Shown here piece by piece: positions 8,918 to 18,529 of a DNA stretch of 64,000 bases. How positions within the stretch are numbered: position 1 is the stretch's first letter; each line of letters begins with the position of its first letter. The translations under genes and the position numbers were made by a program. The DNA comes from Mesorhizobium sp. YIM 152430 (GTDB lineage: Bacteria > Pseudomonadota > Alphaproteobacteria > Rhizobiales > Rhizobiaceae), in assembly GCF_029210365.1 (NCBI RefSeq), contig NZ_JARGES010000018.1, positions 372,001-436,000 on the forward strand. The letters run 5' to 3'. Under the pieces are notes generated by a model. The model made no database searches. It had not been told where the DNA came from and worked only from the letters and a program-made list of their open reading frames with translations.

Positions 8918-9922
8918 ATGTTGCAAGCGATAAGGATAGGCGTGGTCGTTTTGCTTGCCCTTTTGGCGAGCGGGTGCGTGTCGACAGTTCTCGACGTCGA
9001 CAACAAGGCGTCGCAGCCCATCCCTGCCGCCCTCCTTGCCGAAATGTCGCGCAAATCCATGTCGCCCTCTGCCCCGATCCTCGTCAGGATCTTCAAGCAG
9101 GAAAGCGAGCTCGAAATCTGGAAGCGCGACCGCAGCGGCCAGTTCGCCCTGCTCAAGACCTATCCCATGTGCCGCTGGTCCGGAAAACTCGGACCCAAGA
9201 CGCGAGAGGGCGACCGCCAGGCCCCCGAAGGGTTCTACCACGTCAACGCGGGCATGCTTAACCCGAACTCGCAGTATTACCTCTCCTTCAACCTTGGCTA
9301 TCCCAACCGCCTCGAGGCGGCGCTCGGCTACACGGGCGAAGCGCTCATGGTGCATGGCGCCTGTTCGTCGTCGGGATGCTTCGCCCTGACGGATGAGGGC
9401 GTGGCCGAGATCTACGCCGTGGCCCGCGAGGCCCTCAGGGGCGGCCAGCCTGCTTTCCAGGTGCAGGCGTTTCCATTCCGAATGACCGCCCAGAACATGG
9501 CGAAGCATCGCGACGACCCGAACTTCTCTTTCTGGACCGACCTGAAGCGCGGCTACGATATCTTTGAAGTCACCCGGCGCCAGCCCAGGGTCTCCCACTG
9601 CGGCCGCCGCTACGTCTTCGACATGGAGTTCCAGGGTGGAGAGCCGCGCGATCCTCTTGCCGCCTGTCCGCCGGCGGTGAAAGGGGACGACCCCGTCGTC
9701 GCTCGCAGGACGGAAGCCGACCTCCTCGCGATGCAGAGCATGGTGGAGAACGGCACGGCGCTCAGCGCTCATGCTTATGTCGACGGCGGAATGCACCCAA
9801 GCTTCCGTAGTCTTCTGGAGCGTTCCGGCGAGCAAACACTGGCAAAAAGAACGTCGCTGAGCTCCGTCCCTATCAGCCGGCCTTCCGCGGCGCTTGCAGA
9901 CCCGCATTCGCCCAGGGAATAG
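8918..9922 (+). CDS. L,D-transpeptidase, YafK type, lipoprotein
   Basis: A 334-residue protein with a lipobox (LLASGC), so it is probably anchored to a membrane by a lipidated cysteine. The YkuD-type catalytic site is MVHGACSSSGCFALTD, with the catalytic Cys in SSGCF and His in VHG. The spacing and the preceding PEGFYHV and LGYPNR motifs are those of the YafK branch, whose members link or release proteins from peptidoglycan. The C-terminal 100 residues look disordered. It is the first of three L,D-transpeptidases in 4.4 kb, all on the plus strand. Confidence 0.85.
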   Translation: MLQAIRIGVVVLLALLASGCVSTVLDVDNKASQPIPAALLAEMSRKSMSPSAPILVRIFKQESELEIWKRDRSGQFALLKTYPMCRWSGKLGPKTREGDRQAPEGFYHVNAGMLNPNSQYYLSFNLGYPNRLEAALGYTGEALMVHGACSSSGCFALTDEGVAEIYAVAREALRGGQPAFQVQAFPFRMTAQNMAKHRDDPNFSFWTDLKRGYDIFEVTRRQPRVSHCGRRYVFDMEFQGGEPRDPLAACPPAVKGDDPVVARRTEADLLAMQSMVENGTALSAHAYVDGGMHPSFRSLLERSGEQTLAKRTSLSSVPISRPSAALADPHSPRE

Positions 9923-9934
9923 AACGACAGCACG

Positions 9935-10261
9935 ATGATCCGATTCCTCGCATTCCTCCTGGCTTTCATGGTCGCCGTCCATATGGCGGCGCCCACGGCC
10001 GTGGCTGCGAAGATGTCGTTTCAGGAGTTCGCGACGGCCGAGATCATGGCTGGCAGCGGCGGTTCCGAACTGCCGAACGATAGCAACGATGATGCGTTGC
10101 CACTGTCGCCGCACGCCACGACGAAATGCCATGACCACTGCGCCGGATTGACGATCTGGCTTTCACCCCACGCTGCCAGCGCGGGCCTGCTGTCGATACA
10201 CGGCCGGGAGCAGGACCTGACGTTCGCCTTCATTCCCATCATCGTCCCACCGCCCCAATAG
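9935..10261 (+). CDS. Small hypothetical secreted protein
   Basis: A 108-residue protein with a signal peptide (MIRFLAFLLAFMVAVHMAAPTAVAA). The mature part has a CHDHC cluster that could bind metal, and it ends in a hydrophobic stretch with PPPQ. It follows the YafK-type gene by 12 bases and is probably co-transcribed. Small secreted proteins of this size are common in copper gene neighbourhoods, but I recognise no family. Confidence 0.5.
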   Translation: MIRFLAFLLAFMVAVHMAAPTAVAAKMSFQEFATAEIMAGSGGSELPNDSNDDALPLSPHATTKCHDHCAGLTIWLSPHAASAGLLSIHGREQDLTFAFIPIIVPPPQ

Positions 10262-10381
10262 CGTCGAGCAGGCGAAACGGCCGGTAGGAGATCGAGTTTC
10301 TTCGGGCGCAGCCCCGAGGAAAGGCGGCTCCGATCCAGACGGTCGCAATTCGTCCTCACCAATTGCTTTCCGCGGGGAGCA

Positions 10382-11128
10382 ATGGACCACGACCGTATTG
10401 GGAGCAAAGCATTGACAACCACACCATCACGCACAGGCCTGTCCCGACGGCAAGTCCTGACCCTTGCCGCATCCTCGGCCGCATCCTTGACGCTGGCCGG
10501 CTGCACGACCACCGATATCCAGCCCGTCGCGGTGGTGCCGGAAACGCCGAGCATCGATCCCTCCTTCGTCTCCATGTACCGGGCGATGCCGGAAGAGGAT
10601 TTCCCGATCCCCGCCGTCGACCTGAGAAGGGTCGACCGGCAGTTCTACCGTCAGTTCGTCGACGACCCGACGGGCGAACGTCCCGGAACCGTCGTCGTCG
10701 ATACGCAGTCCTTTTTCCTCTATCTGGTTCTGCCCGACGGCAAGGCGATGAGATACGGCGTCGGCCTCGGGCGGGCGGGGTTCACCTGGTCCGGTGAAGG
10801 GGTCATCCAGTGGAAGCGGCCCTGGCCGGTCTGGACCCCGCCGGCGGAGATGATTGCGCGCCAGCCCGAGCTGGAAGAATTCAGCGCCGAGAACGGGGGC
10901 CAGCCGCCCGGGCTCGACAATCCTCTCGGTGCGCGGGCGCTCTACATCTTCCAGAACGGGCAGGACACCCTCTACCGCCTGCACGGCTCGCCCGAGTACT
11001 GGACCATAGGGCGCGCGGTGTCGAGCGGCTGCGTCCGTCTGATCAACCAGGACATCATCGACCTCTACGATCGTGTCTCGATCCCCTCGCCAATCATCGT
11101 GCGCAGCGGTCCGAGAGCGATCGCCTGA
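10382..11128 (+). CDS. L,D-transpeptidase (YkuD domain)
   Basis: A 248-residue protein with a twin-arginine-like leader ending in a lipobox (SRRQVLTLAASS...LAGC). The YkuD domain spans roughly residues 95 to 245. The catalytic motif is HGSPEYWTIGRAVSSGCVRL, with His and Cys as expected. L,D-transpeptidases make 3-3 crosslinks in peptidoglycan or attach proteins to it in the periplasm, using the cysteine as nucleophile. It forms a set with the LdtA-like genes on either side and a DsbA-like gene immediately downstream. Confidence 0.87.
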   Translation: MDHDRIGSKALTTTPSRTGLSRRQVLTLAASSAASLTLAGCTTTDIQPVAVVPETPSIDPSFVSMYRAMPEEDFPIPAVDLRRVDRQFYRQFVDDPTGERPGTVVVDTQSFFLYLVLPDGKAMRYGVGLGRAGFTWSGEGVIQWKRPWPVWTPPAEMIARQPELEEFSAENGGQPPGLDNPLGARALYIFQNGQDTLYRLHGSPEYWTIGRAVSSGCVRLINQDIIDLYDRVSIPSPIIVRSGPRAIA

Positions 11129-11197
11129 CGCCAAATTAGCGCTTGCTCCTCCAGGGGCTAGAGCTTGCAAAGTAGAAGCTCACCAAAGGAAACGACC

Positions 11198-11830
11198 ATG
11201 AAACGTCGAAACGTTCTATATGGCCTGTCCGCTCTCGGAGCGGCGGCCGCCTTTCCAGCTCTGACGCTTGCCCAACCGACTCCCGAAGACCTGCTCGCGC
11301 CGGGAGCGCTCGCGGAAAAAAGCTTCGGTCCGGAAGATGCTCCGGTCACCGTGATCGAGTACGCGTCGCTGACCTGCGGCCACTGCCGCAACTTCCATCT
11401 GAATGTCTGGCCCGCCTTCAAGGAGAAATACGTCGATACGGGCAAGGTCCGCTTCATCATGCGCGAGTTCCCGTTCGATCCGCGCTCTTCGGCCGGATTC
11501 ATGCTGGCCAGGTGCGCCGGCGACGACAAATGGTACGCCACCATCGACCTGCTCTACCGGACCCAGGACAACTGGGCGCGGTCCTCCGACGGCTCAGGCT
11601 CGCTCAAGGCCGTCATGGGCATGACCGGGATGGACGAGGCCGCCTTCGAGGCATGCCTGCGGAACGAGGAACTGCAGCAGCAAGTGCAGGCTGTATTCGA
11701 AGCAGGTCGTGAGTTCGGCGTCGATTCGACGCCGACCTTCTTCGTCAATGGCGAGATGTACAAGGGCGTCCTCAGCATCGACCGCTTCAGCGAGATCGTC
11801 GATCCGCTGATCGCGGCGAGCGGCCAATAG
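11198..11830 (+). CDS. DsbA-family thiol:disulfide oxidoreductase
   Basis: A 210-residue exported protein (start MKRRNVLYG; signal ending LTLAQP) with a thioredoxin fold, redox motif CGHC in LTCGHCRNFH and cis-proline in STPTFFVNG. This branch (Thioredoxin_4/DsbA-like) oxidises or isomerises secreted proteins. The frame is also open from 11165, but the GGA-containing ribosome site and the Tat/Sec-like leader favour 11198. It lies between L,D-transpeptidase and parvulin genes, so folding of those exported proteins is a plausible role. Confidence 0.87.
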   Translation: MKRRNVLYGLSALGAAAAFPALTLAQPTPEDLLAPGALAEKSFGPEDAPVTVIEYASLTCGHCRNFHLNVWPAFKEKYVDTGKVRFIMREFPFDPRSSAGFMLARCAGDDKWYATIDLLYRTQDNWARSSDGSGSLKAVMGMTGMDEAAFEACLRNEELQQQVQAVFEAGREFGVDSTPTFFVNGEMYKGVLSIDRFSEIVDPLIAASGQ

Positions 11831-11841
11831 GGGGAGGGCGC

Positions 11842-12714
11842 ATGATGGGAATTCGCTCTCTCACTTTCCGGCTGAAGGTCCAAGGGTTCGTTGCGGTTGC
11901 GATGATGGCGGCGATGCTGCCGCCACTGGCTCACGCTCAGGATGACGAAGTCGTCGCGCGCGTCAACGGCCAGGAGATCACGGCCGCCGATCTCGCAATC
12001 GCCGAAGAAATGTATGGACCCCAGCTCGGCCAGATGCCGGAAGACGCCAGGCGTTCCGTTCTCGTGAACGCGCTCATCGAGCTGCGCATCGTGGCCGACG
12101 CCGCTCGCGAGGCAAACGTCACGGAACAGGACGCGTTCAAGCGTCAGCTGGCGTTCTTCGAGGCCCAGACGCTTCGATCCGTGTTCATAGAGCAGCGCGT
12201 GGCCGATGCGGTGACGGACGAGGCGATAAGGGCCGCCTATGATGGCCAGGTAGGCAGCTTTCCGACCGTGGCCGAACGGAAGTTGCGGCATATCCTCGTG
12301 GGCACCGAAGACGAGGCAACAGACATCATCAACGCGCTGGAAGCCGGGCAGTCCTTTGCCGATCTAGCGCAGGAACGCTCCATCGATGCGGTGTCGAAGG
12401 CAAAGGGAGGGGATCTCGGCTTCGTCGCGGAAGGGGAGATCATGCCGGAAGTCGAGGAGGCCGCGGCCGAGCTCGAACCGGGACAGTTCACCCGGTCGCC
12501 GGTCGCCACCGCCTTCGGCTTCCATGTCGTGATGCTGGAGGAAGCACGCAATCGGCCGCCGCCTGCATTCGAGACGGTCGAACCGCAGATCCGGCAGGCG
12601 CTCGCGTCCGCCGAAGAGCAACGGCTTCTCGCGGGGCTACGCGCCGCCGCCCAGGTCGAAAAGCTCGTTCCCGACGTCACGCCGCCACAGGCGGACGACG
12701 GGCACGATCACTGA
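11842..12714 (+). CDS. Periplasmic peptidyl-prolyl isomerase, parvulin (PpiC/SurA) type
   Basis: A 290-residue protein with a signal peptide, a SurA-like N-terminal helical domain (about residues 35 to 140) and a parvulin rotamase domain (ERKLRHILVG...GGDLGFVAEGEIMPE...TAFGFHVVML). It ends in a His-rich tail (DDGHDH). Such chaperones help fold exported proteins. It starts 11 bases after the DsbA-like gene and so belongs to the same transcript. Confidence 0.87.
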   Translation: MMGIRSLTFRLKVQGFVAVAMMAAMLPPLAHAQDDEVVARVNGQEITAADLAIAEEMYGPQLGQMPEDARRSVLVNALIELRIVADAAREANVTEQDAFKRQLAFFEAQTLRSVFIEQRVADAVTDEAIRAAYDGQVGSFPTVAERKLRHILVGTEDEATDIINALEAGQSFADLAQERSIDAVSKAKGGDLGFVAEGEIMPEVEEAAAELEPGQFTRSPVATAFGFHVVMLEEARNRPPPAFETVEPQIRQALASAEEQRLLAGLRAAAQVEKLVPDVTPPQADDGHDH

Positions 12715-12747
12715 TCGCACACTTCAGCAGCTATTGAGGGGCTTACC

Positions 12748-13311
12748 ATGATGGATCGCAGATCGTTCGCAACAGGGTTGATCGCAGCGCTGTCGGCAGT
12801 CCAACTGCCGACCGCGGCGCTGGCTCACAGAAGGGTCGAACTCGACCCGCGCTTTCTTCCCCAAACCGTCGTCTCGCCATACGCTCAGCCAGCCGGTACG
12901 ATCGTGGTCGCCCCGCGGGACCGGTTCCTGTACCTGATCGAGGGCAGAGGTGCGGCACGACGCTACGGGATTGGCGTAGGCAAGGCGGGTCTCGCATTCT
13001 CCGGCTCCGCGATCATCGAACGCAAGGCGAAGTGGCCCGCCTGGCGGCCGACCGCCAACATGATCAGACGCGATCCCGCGAGATACGCGAGATACGCGAA
13101 TGGCGTCCCCGGCGGGCCGGGCAATCCGCTGGGTTCCCGCGCGCTCTACCTCTACCGCGACGGTCGCGACACGTACTACCGCATCCATGGCACGACCGAG
13201 CCATGGACGATCGGTCAGGCCGTATCCAACGGCTGCATCCGCATGGTGAACGAGCATGTGGAAGAGCTCTACGAGCGTGTGCCGCTCGGCGCCCGGGTCG
13301 TGGTGGTTTGA
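12748..13311 (+). CDS. L,D-transpeptidase (ErfK/YbiS type)
   Basis: A 187-residue exported protein made almost entirely of a YkuD domain. The catalytic site is HGTTEPWTIGQAVSNGCIRM, and the conserved PLGSRALYLY strand precedes it. It is the third L,D-transpeptidase of the cluster. Its TGA overlaps the ATG of the flavin monooxygenase downstream (TGATG), so the two are coupled. Confidence 0.88.
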   Translation: MMDRRSFATGLIAALSAVQLPTAALAHRRVELDPRFLPQTVVSPYAQPAGTIVVAPRDRFLYLIEGRGAARRYGIGVGKAGLAFSGSAIIERKAKWPAWRPTANMIRRDPARYARYANGVPGGPGNPLGSRALYLYRDGRDTYYRIHGTTEPWTIGQAVSNGCIRMVNEHVEELYERVPLGARVVVV

Positions 13312-14366
13312 TGGAAAGATCGGTGCTGGTCATCGGAGCCGGGCAGGCGGGTCTCGCGGCCGCGTACCACCTGGCCCGGGCCGGCGCCGACTATTCCATC
13401 GCGGATGCGAACCGGCGCGTCGGTGACAGCTGGCGGGCGCGCTACGACGCGCTGACCCTGTTCACGCCGCGCCAGTTCAGTGCGCTGCCCGGACTGGAGC
13501 TTTCCGGAAATCGCGAGGGCTACTCCAACCGGGACGAATTCGCCGACTATCTGGAAGCCTATGCGTCGCGCCTGAAGCTGCCGGTCGAAACCGGAAGACG
13601 GGTTGTTCGCCTTTCCAGGCTCGACGATGGACGTTTCGAGGCGACATTTGAGGACGGCGGAAAGCGGCAAGCGAGCGAGATCATCGTGGCGGCTGGCGCC
13701 TTCCAGGTCCCCAGAATTCCAACTGTCGCCGGGAAGTTCGGCAGCGATGTGCTCCATTTGACGACCGACATCTTCCGCAACGCCAACCAGTTGCCGGACG
13801 GCCCTGTGCTGATCGTGGGGGATGGTGCGAGCGGCCGCGACATTGCTGTCGAGTGCAGAAGAACTCAACCGGTGATCCTGGCGACCGGAAAGCCTCGAAA
13901 GCTGCTGCCCGAACGCATTCTGGGAAAGTCGATCTGGTGGTGGCTTCATCTTACCGGCGCTTTGACGGCATCGCCGGACTCCTTGCTAGGCAGCAGGGTC
14001 AGGGCAACCGACGCCTTCCCCGACCGTGACCGCAGCCTCGAAAGCCTGAAAAGAAAGGACATACGGATCGCGCCGCGGCTCGTGAATGCAGACGAGACGA
14101 CAGCGCGGTTTTCGGACGGAAGCTCGGCCGAGGTCCGAACCGTCGTCTGGACGGTCGGCTACCGCGACGACAGTTCCTGGCTCGACGTTCCTCTTGCCGT
14201 GAATGAAGACGGTTCCTTCCGCCACGAAGCCGGGGTTTCGCCGGTCAAGGGCCTTTATTTCGTCGGGCGACCCTGGCAGCGAAACAGGGCTTCGGCGCTG
14301 ATCATGGGAGCAGGACCCGACGCCGAGCTTGTCGTCCAGAGGCTTCTGGCTGATCGGGGGGGATGA
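13311..14366 (+). CDS. FAD-dependent monooxygenase (CzcO-like flavoprotein)
   Basis: A 351-residue protein with an FAD-binding GAGQAG at residues 9 to 14 and a second dinucleotide-binding motif VGDGASG near residue 168. It has the FMO-like ending YFVGRPWQRNRASALIMGAG. The true start is the ATG at 13311, overlapping the stop of the transpeptidase; the frame runs open further upstream only by chance. Relatives are called CzcO because they sit beside cation-efflux genes. The substrate is unknown. Thiol or sulfur oxidation would fit the neighbours but is a guess. Confidence 0.8.
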   Translation: MERSVLVIGAGQAGLAAAYHLARAGADYSIADANRRVGDSWRARYDALTLFTPRQFSALPGLELSGNREGYSNRDEFADYLEAYASRLKLPVETGRRVVRLSRLDDGRFEATFEDGGKRQASEIIVAAGAFQVPRIPTVAGKFGSDVLHLTTDIFRNANQLPDGPVLIVGDGASGRDIAVECRRTQPVILATGKPRKLLPERILGKSIWWWLHLTGALTASPDSLLGSRVRATDAFPDRDRSLESLKRKDIRIAPRLVNADETTARFSDGSSAEVRTVVWTVGYRDDSSWLDVPLAVNEDGSFRHEAGVSPVKGLYFVGRPWQRNRASALIMGAGPDAELVVQRLLADRGG

Positions 14367-14384
14367 GCGCGGCCGACCGGTCGA

Positions 14385-15128
14385 TCACTCACGCACCGAT
14401 CGCACGGCCTCCGCCAGCGGCTCCTTGCCCACGGCGCCAACGACGATTCGTTCGCCCACGACGAACGATGGGGTTCCTGTCAGTCCAAGAAGCTGAGCCA
14501 GCGCCAGGTTCGAAGCGATGACCGTCTCGATCTCTGGAGACCCCATCTCTGCCTCGACACGCGCGCGATCAAGACCCATTTCCTCTACAAGCGACAAAGC
14601 TCGGCCTGCGTTGGCCTGACCCTGCATGGCCATCAGCCGGGCATGGAAATCGCGCGCGCTCGCGTCGTCGCCCAGGCGTTTCACGGCGAGGGCGACTTTC
14701 GCAGCCTCGATGGATCCCGGACCGAGGATGGGGAAATCCTTCAGGACGACACGCAATTGTGCATCCTCGGCCAGCAATGCCTTTATGTCTGGAAAAGCTC
14801 TTTTGCAGTAGCCGCAGTTGAAGTCGAAGAACTCGACCAGCGTCACATCGCCATCGGGATTGCCGAGGACGAGATCGGCGGCGCTCCGCAGCAGGACGTC
14901 CTGCTCGGCCCGGATCGTCTCCGCCCTGGCTTCTTCTTGCGCCTTCTGCGAGCGGTTCTCAAGTTCGAGCAACGCTTCCTTGATTATCTCGGGGTTCTCG
15001 AGAATGTACTCGCGGACGATTTTCTCGACCTCCGAGCGATCAATCGTCTCTGCGATCGCCGCCGGGGTCGCCATCAGGAGAATGGCGAAGGTTCGGACCA
15101 GCGCAACACGCAACAATTTGATTCTCAT
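14385..15128 (-). CDS. DsbA-family oxidoreductase with ScsC/Com1-like N-terminal extension
   Basis: A 247-residue exported protein. After the signal comes a helical segment (VEKIVREYILENPEIIKEALLELE) typical of ScsC and other trimerising DsbA-like proteins, then a thioredoxin fold with CGYC and cis-proline in TGTPSFVVG. ScsC proteins protect copper-exposed secreted thiols in other proteobacteria. It is convergent with the monooxygenase and is the third DsbA-like gene in the cargo. Confidence 0.87.
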   Translation of the reverse strand: MRIKLLRVALVRTFAILLMATPAAIAETIDRSEVEKIVREYILENPEIIKEALLELENRSQKAQEEARAETIRAEQDVLLRSAADLVLGNPDGDVTLVEFFDFNCGYCKRAFPDIKALLAEDAQLRVVLKDFPILGPGSIEAAKVALAVKRLGDDASARDFHARLMAMQGQANAGRALSLVEEMGLDRARVEAEMGSPEIETVIASNLALAQLLGLTGTPSFVVGERIVVGAVGKEPLAEAVRSVRE

Positions 15129-15143
15129 CGGTTCCTCACCGCG

Positions 15144-16238
15144 CTAGCTCCAGCCCCCGCCGAACGTGCGATAGAAGATGTGCTTGCCGATCTGCGTCAT
15201 CCGTTCCATCGACTGAGCCCATTTAGGATGGACGTAGGTGGCGTTGTAATGTGTCGACGACGCGACTTCCGGCAGGAAAATCTTACCCGCGGTGACGGCA
15301 AGCGCAACATCCTTTGCGAGCCGATAGGCCCGGCGATCCGAAATCACGTCAGGGACTCCGTCGCAAGCGAACGAGAACTGGCATCTGTTGAGCATGTGCT
15401 GATTCTGATAAACCACATCGCAGACGGTGTCGGGATAAGCCGGGTTCCTAACCCGGTTCAAGATTACCTGGGCGACAGCCGCCTGCCCTCTCGATTTCTC
15501 GCCGCGCGCCTCGAAATAGATTCCGGTCGCGAGGCACTTCTGCTCGGCGGCGGAGAACACCATCTTTGGAAGTGGCACCCTCATCCACGGGTGGTCACCC
15601 TCCGCCATGGGCGGAACGAAGCGGCCGCCGGCGTCCTGACCGCCAAGCAGCGCATCGAAGGGTGCGGACGTTGCGTGGTATGGATCGCTCGGAGCGTAGG
15701 CGGTCGCCAGAACGTCGGCACGGTCGTTGCTGACGAGATCCGCCAGGATCGGAGGCACGCCCTCAAGCCGGTGAGTCTCCGCGCGGTGAAGGATCGTTAT
15801 TGCGTTCCGGACACCCGGAGCTGCCTCCGGCAGGAAGCCGCGCAAGCCCTCCGGAGCGTCAAGGCGGCTCGAGAAGAGGATGGCAGCCAGCCTCGTTCCA
15901 TCGAAAACGCCTTTCGAGGCGGTTACGGAAAGCGTTGCCGTTTTGCCTGAATCGGAGGTCTGGCTTTGCAGAAGATCTCGCTTTGAGGCGTTATCGGAGA
16001 AATCGCCGCTCCGGCTCGCGGACGGCCCGGTCGCAAACGTTTCCACCCCAGTAGCCGACCCAAGTCTGAGCGTCCGAAGATGGGAGCATGCATCCTCACC
16101 CCGAACACCATTGCGCTGTACGAGAACAGTGCCGGTCGCAAGCTCGGAACGCATGTCCTGGATGGCGGTCGGCGACGCGAACCCGAAGGTCAGCGAGCTT
16201 GCAAACAGGATTGCCAGAATCCGACCTCGGCGGGCCAT
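15144..16238 (-). CDS. Cell wall hydrolase, SleB family
   Basis: A 364-residue exported protein. The C-terminal half carries the Hydrolase_2/SleB domain with the sequence FEARGEKSRGQAAVAQVILNR (catalytic Glu in EARGE region) and the following NQHMLNRCQFSFACDG. SleB-like enzymes are peptidoglycan lytic transglycosylases. The frame is open from 16403, but the ATG at 16238 begins a clear signal peptide (MARRGRILAILFASSLTFG). It ends 15 bases before the ScsC-like gene start and probably shares its transcript. Confidence 0.82.
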   Translation of the reverse strand: MARRGRILAILFASSLTFGFASPTAIQDMRSELATGTVLVQRNGVRGEDACSHLRTLRLGSATGVETFATGPSASRSGDFSDNASKRDLLQSQTSDSGKTATLSVTASKGVFDGTRLAAILFSSRLDAPEGLRGFLPEAAPGVRNAITILHRAETHRLEGVPPILADLVSNDRADVLATAYAPSDPYHATSAPFDALLGGQDAGGRFVPPMAEGDHPWMRVPLPKMVFSAAEQKCLATGIYFEARGEKSRGQAAVAQVILNRVRNPAYPDTVCDVVYQNQHMLNRCQFSFACDGVPDVISDRRAYRLAKDVALAVTAGKIFLPEVASSTHYNATYVHPKWAQSMERMTQIGKHIFYRTFGGGWS

Positions 16239-16403
16239 GGAAGTGGATTCCGAGCCTTGGCTTTGCTTCGACGACAACGACCGATCTCCTGAGGTGGTCT
16301 CGGAAGCAAAATGAATTGTTAACCTTGATGATCGGTTAAGACGCTGCACACGGGGCGTCTGTTTGAGAGATAATCGGTCGGCTTGTCCGCTATAGACCGA
16401 CAT

Positions 16404-16732
16404 GAACGGCTGGGAGCGCGGCCGATTGTTCGATAATCATGAGGTAGGGGCTTCAGCCCTATTCTCACCGGTCAGAACTCGCGGGTGCAACTACGCGCTA
16501 CAATTCCCATTGTGCGACTTTCGAAGGTTTCGGGTAGACCATCCTGCACCACTGCGTACGTAGATTTTCCGATGATCAGCCTTACGGGCGGCATGTGGTG
16601 TCAACAGGGTCTTTCCAGGCGACTTTTGTTGCCCGACAGGGTTGTCGCCTGACGAGACGTATCACCAGGCCGCAGATCTCGTGAATTCTCCGATGGTCCG
16701 TGCCTCTGACTGCGGTCAAAATGCGCAAGCGG
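16404..16732. other. Intergenic region without a recognisable gene
   Basis: About 330 bases between the cell wall hydrolase and mntH. A short minus-strand frame (about 40 codons, near 16480 to 16610) is open but matches nothing I know. I see no repeat, transposon end or RNA gene. Confidence 0.4.
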
Positions 16733-18103
16733 CTACCATCCTATCACGGCCACGGACCAGAGCAGGTTGATGTTGAGCGCGATGATGGTGACGGCGATCA
16801 GCGCGCAGAGCGCGGTCAGCCAGAGCGGGGCGACCATGTCGCCCATCTTGGCCTTGCTCGCGGTGAACATGACCAGCGGCACGATGGCGAAAGGCAACTG
16901 GAAGCTCAGCACGACCTGGCTGAGGATGAGCAACTGGCCGGTGCCTGAACTCCCCCATATCAAAATCACGATGACCGCCGGGACGATCGCGATCGAGCGT
17001 GTGACGAGCCGGCGCAGCACTGGACTGATACGGAAATTGATGAAGCCTTCCATGACGATCTGGCCAGCCATTGTGGCGGTCACGGTGGCGTTTAGGCCGG
17101 AGCACAGCAGTGCGATGCCGAACATCGTCGGTGCGAGCGAACCGCCGAGCAGAGGCGCTAGCAGCGCATGGGCCTGATCGATCTCGACAATCTCGGTGTT
17201 GCCGCTCGCGTGAAAGGTTGCCGCAGCGAGGATCAGGATAGAAGCGTTGATGGTCAGGGCGAACATCAGCGCGATGGTCGAATCCCAGGTCGCCATACGC
17301 AACGCCTCGAACCTTCGTGCCGGCGTCGTCTCCCAGTTGCGCGTCTGCACGATGCCGGAGTGGAGGTAGAGATTGTGGGGCATCACGGTGGCGCCGATGA
17401 TGCCCAGTGCGATGTAGAGCATCTCCGGATTGGTCACGATATCGGTCGAGGGCGCGAAGCCTGCGATCACACCTGCCCAGTCCGGATCGGCCATGGCGAT
17501 CTGCACGAAGAAGCAGGCGGTTATGACCGCCAGAAGCGTGATGACAAATGCTTCAACCCAACGGAAGCCGCGGTTCTGCAGCCACAGGATCAGAAACACG
17601 TCGGCGGCGGTGATGAAGACGCCGATTTCGAGCGGGATACCGAACAGCAGGTTGAGACCGATTGCCACGCCGATGACCTCGGCAAGGTCGGTGGCGATGA
17701 TCGCGGCCTCCGCGAAAATCCACAGCGGCCACGACACCCATGACGGATAGGCATCCCGGCAGGCCTGCGCTAGGTCGCGCCTGGACGCGATGGCGAGGCG
17801 CGCGCACAGCGATTGCAGCAGGATCGCCATTACGTTGGACAGTAGCGCCACGAACAGGAGCGTGTAGCCGAACTTGGCGCCGCCGGCGAGCGAAGTCGCC
17901 CAGTTGCCGGGGTCCATATAGCCGACTGCGACCAGATAGCCTGGGCCGACGAAGGCGAGAAACCTTCGGAACACCGTGCTGCCACGCGGCACGACGATCG
18001 AGCCAAAGACTTCGGAGAGTGACGGCGTCGGGCTGGTGCGACGCCAGCCATTGTGGCCGGCCACGGACAACGAGGGTTCCGAATCCAAGGATGGAGAAGA
18101 CAT
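16733..18103 (-). CDS. mntH: Nramp-family Mn(II)/divalent metal transporter
   Basis: A 456-residue protein with eleven predicted transmembrane segments. The Nramp metal-binding motifs are intact: DPGNWAT in helix 1 and MPHNLYLHS in helix 6. MntH imports Mn(II), and to a lesser extent other divalent ions, with protons. The N-terminal 45 residues are hydrophilic, as in rhizobial relatives. A Fur-family-type operator lies 13 bases upstream of the start, so the gene is probably repressed by manganese or iron. Confidence 0.92.
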   Translation of the reverse strand: MSSPSLDSEPSLSVAGHNGWRRTSPTPSLSEVFGSIVVPRGSTVFRRFLAFVGPGYLVAVGYMDPGNWATSLAGGAKFGYTLLFVALLSNVMAILLQSLCARLAIASRRDLAQACRDAYPSWVSWPLWIFAEAAIIATDLAEVIGVAIGLNLLFGIPLEIGVFITAADVFLILWLQNRGFRWVEAFVITLLAVITACFFVQIAMADPDWAGVIAGFAPSTDIVTNPEMLYIALGIIGATVMPHNLYLHSGIVQTRNWETTPARRFEALRMATWDSTIALMFALTINASILILAAATFHASGNTEIVEIDQAHALLAPLLGGSLAPTMFGIALLCSGLNATVTATMAGQIVMEGFINFRISPVLRRLVTRSIAIVPAVIVILIWGSSGTGQLLILSQVVLSFQLPFAIVPLVMFTASKAKMGDMVAPLWLTALCALIAVTIIALNINLLWSVAVIGW

Positions 18104-18115
18104 ATGGCTGTCTGT

Positions 18116-18136
18116 TGCGAATGATTTTCAATTGCA
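18116..18136 (-). promoter_or_regulatory. Fur-superfamily (Mur/Fur-like) operator upstream of mntH
   Basis: A 21-bp dyad of pattern TGCnAnTGA-nnn-TCAnTnGCA lies just before the mntH start. TGC/GCA ends around an AT-rich centre are typical of sites for Fur-superfamily regulators, which control mntH and sit genes in rhizobia. The regulator gene is not in the window. Confidence 0.55.
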
Positions 18137-18517
18137 AGATAGATATATCGCTGACAGTCGTCAATGCGTTTGTCATGGCAGGTTGCAGTAAGGTCTCACT
18201 CGTCGGCAAGGTTGCTTTGATGATAGCGAAAAGAGCTGCCCCCGCTTCAGCATTGTGGCGTGTCGGGTACCGTAACCCTTGGTGCGACCAAGGCTCGATA
18301 AACGTGAGGGGACGAATGATTGACAACAGCTTTGCGCCCATGCGCTCAATGGCAGGGGTGAGCAGTTCTAGGTAGTCACTAGCCACGACTCAGCCGAATA
18401 TCGCGCGCGGCATCCGGCATTTTCATTCTGCTGAAATCGCAACTGCGTTAAATCAATATGGGTGCGACTGAAGACGATCCGACACAGTGATTCAGCTGAA
18501 ACTTTCACGCTGGGTGC
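18137..18517. other. Intergenic region without a convincing gene
   Basis: About 380 bases upstream of the mntH operator. A minus-strand frame is open from 18386 into mntH, but it becomes a shadow of mntH and its unique part shows no family signature. No promoter or repeat stands out. Confidence 0.4.
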
Positions 18518-18529
18518 ATGCGGTTGGCC

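Noticed and set aside
17553-18386. Long minus-strand frame starting MASDYLELLTPAIERMG
   Set aside because: Most of it is a frame shadow of mntH; the unique 90 codons have no family signature and cross the Fur-like operator.
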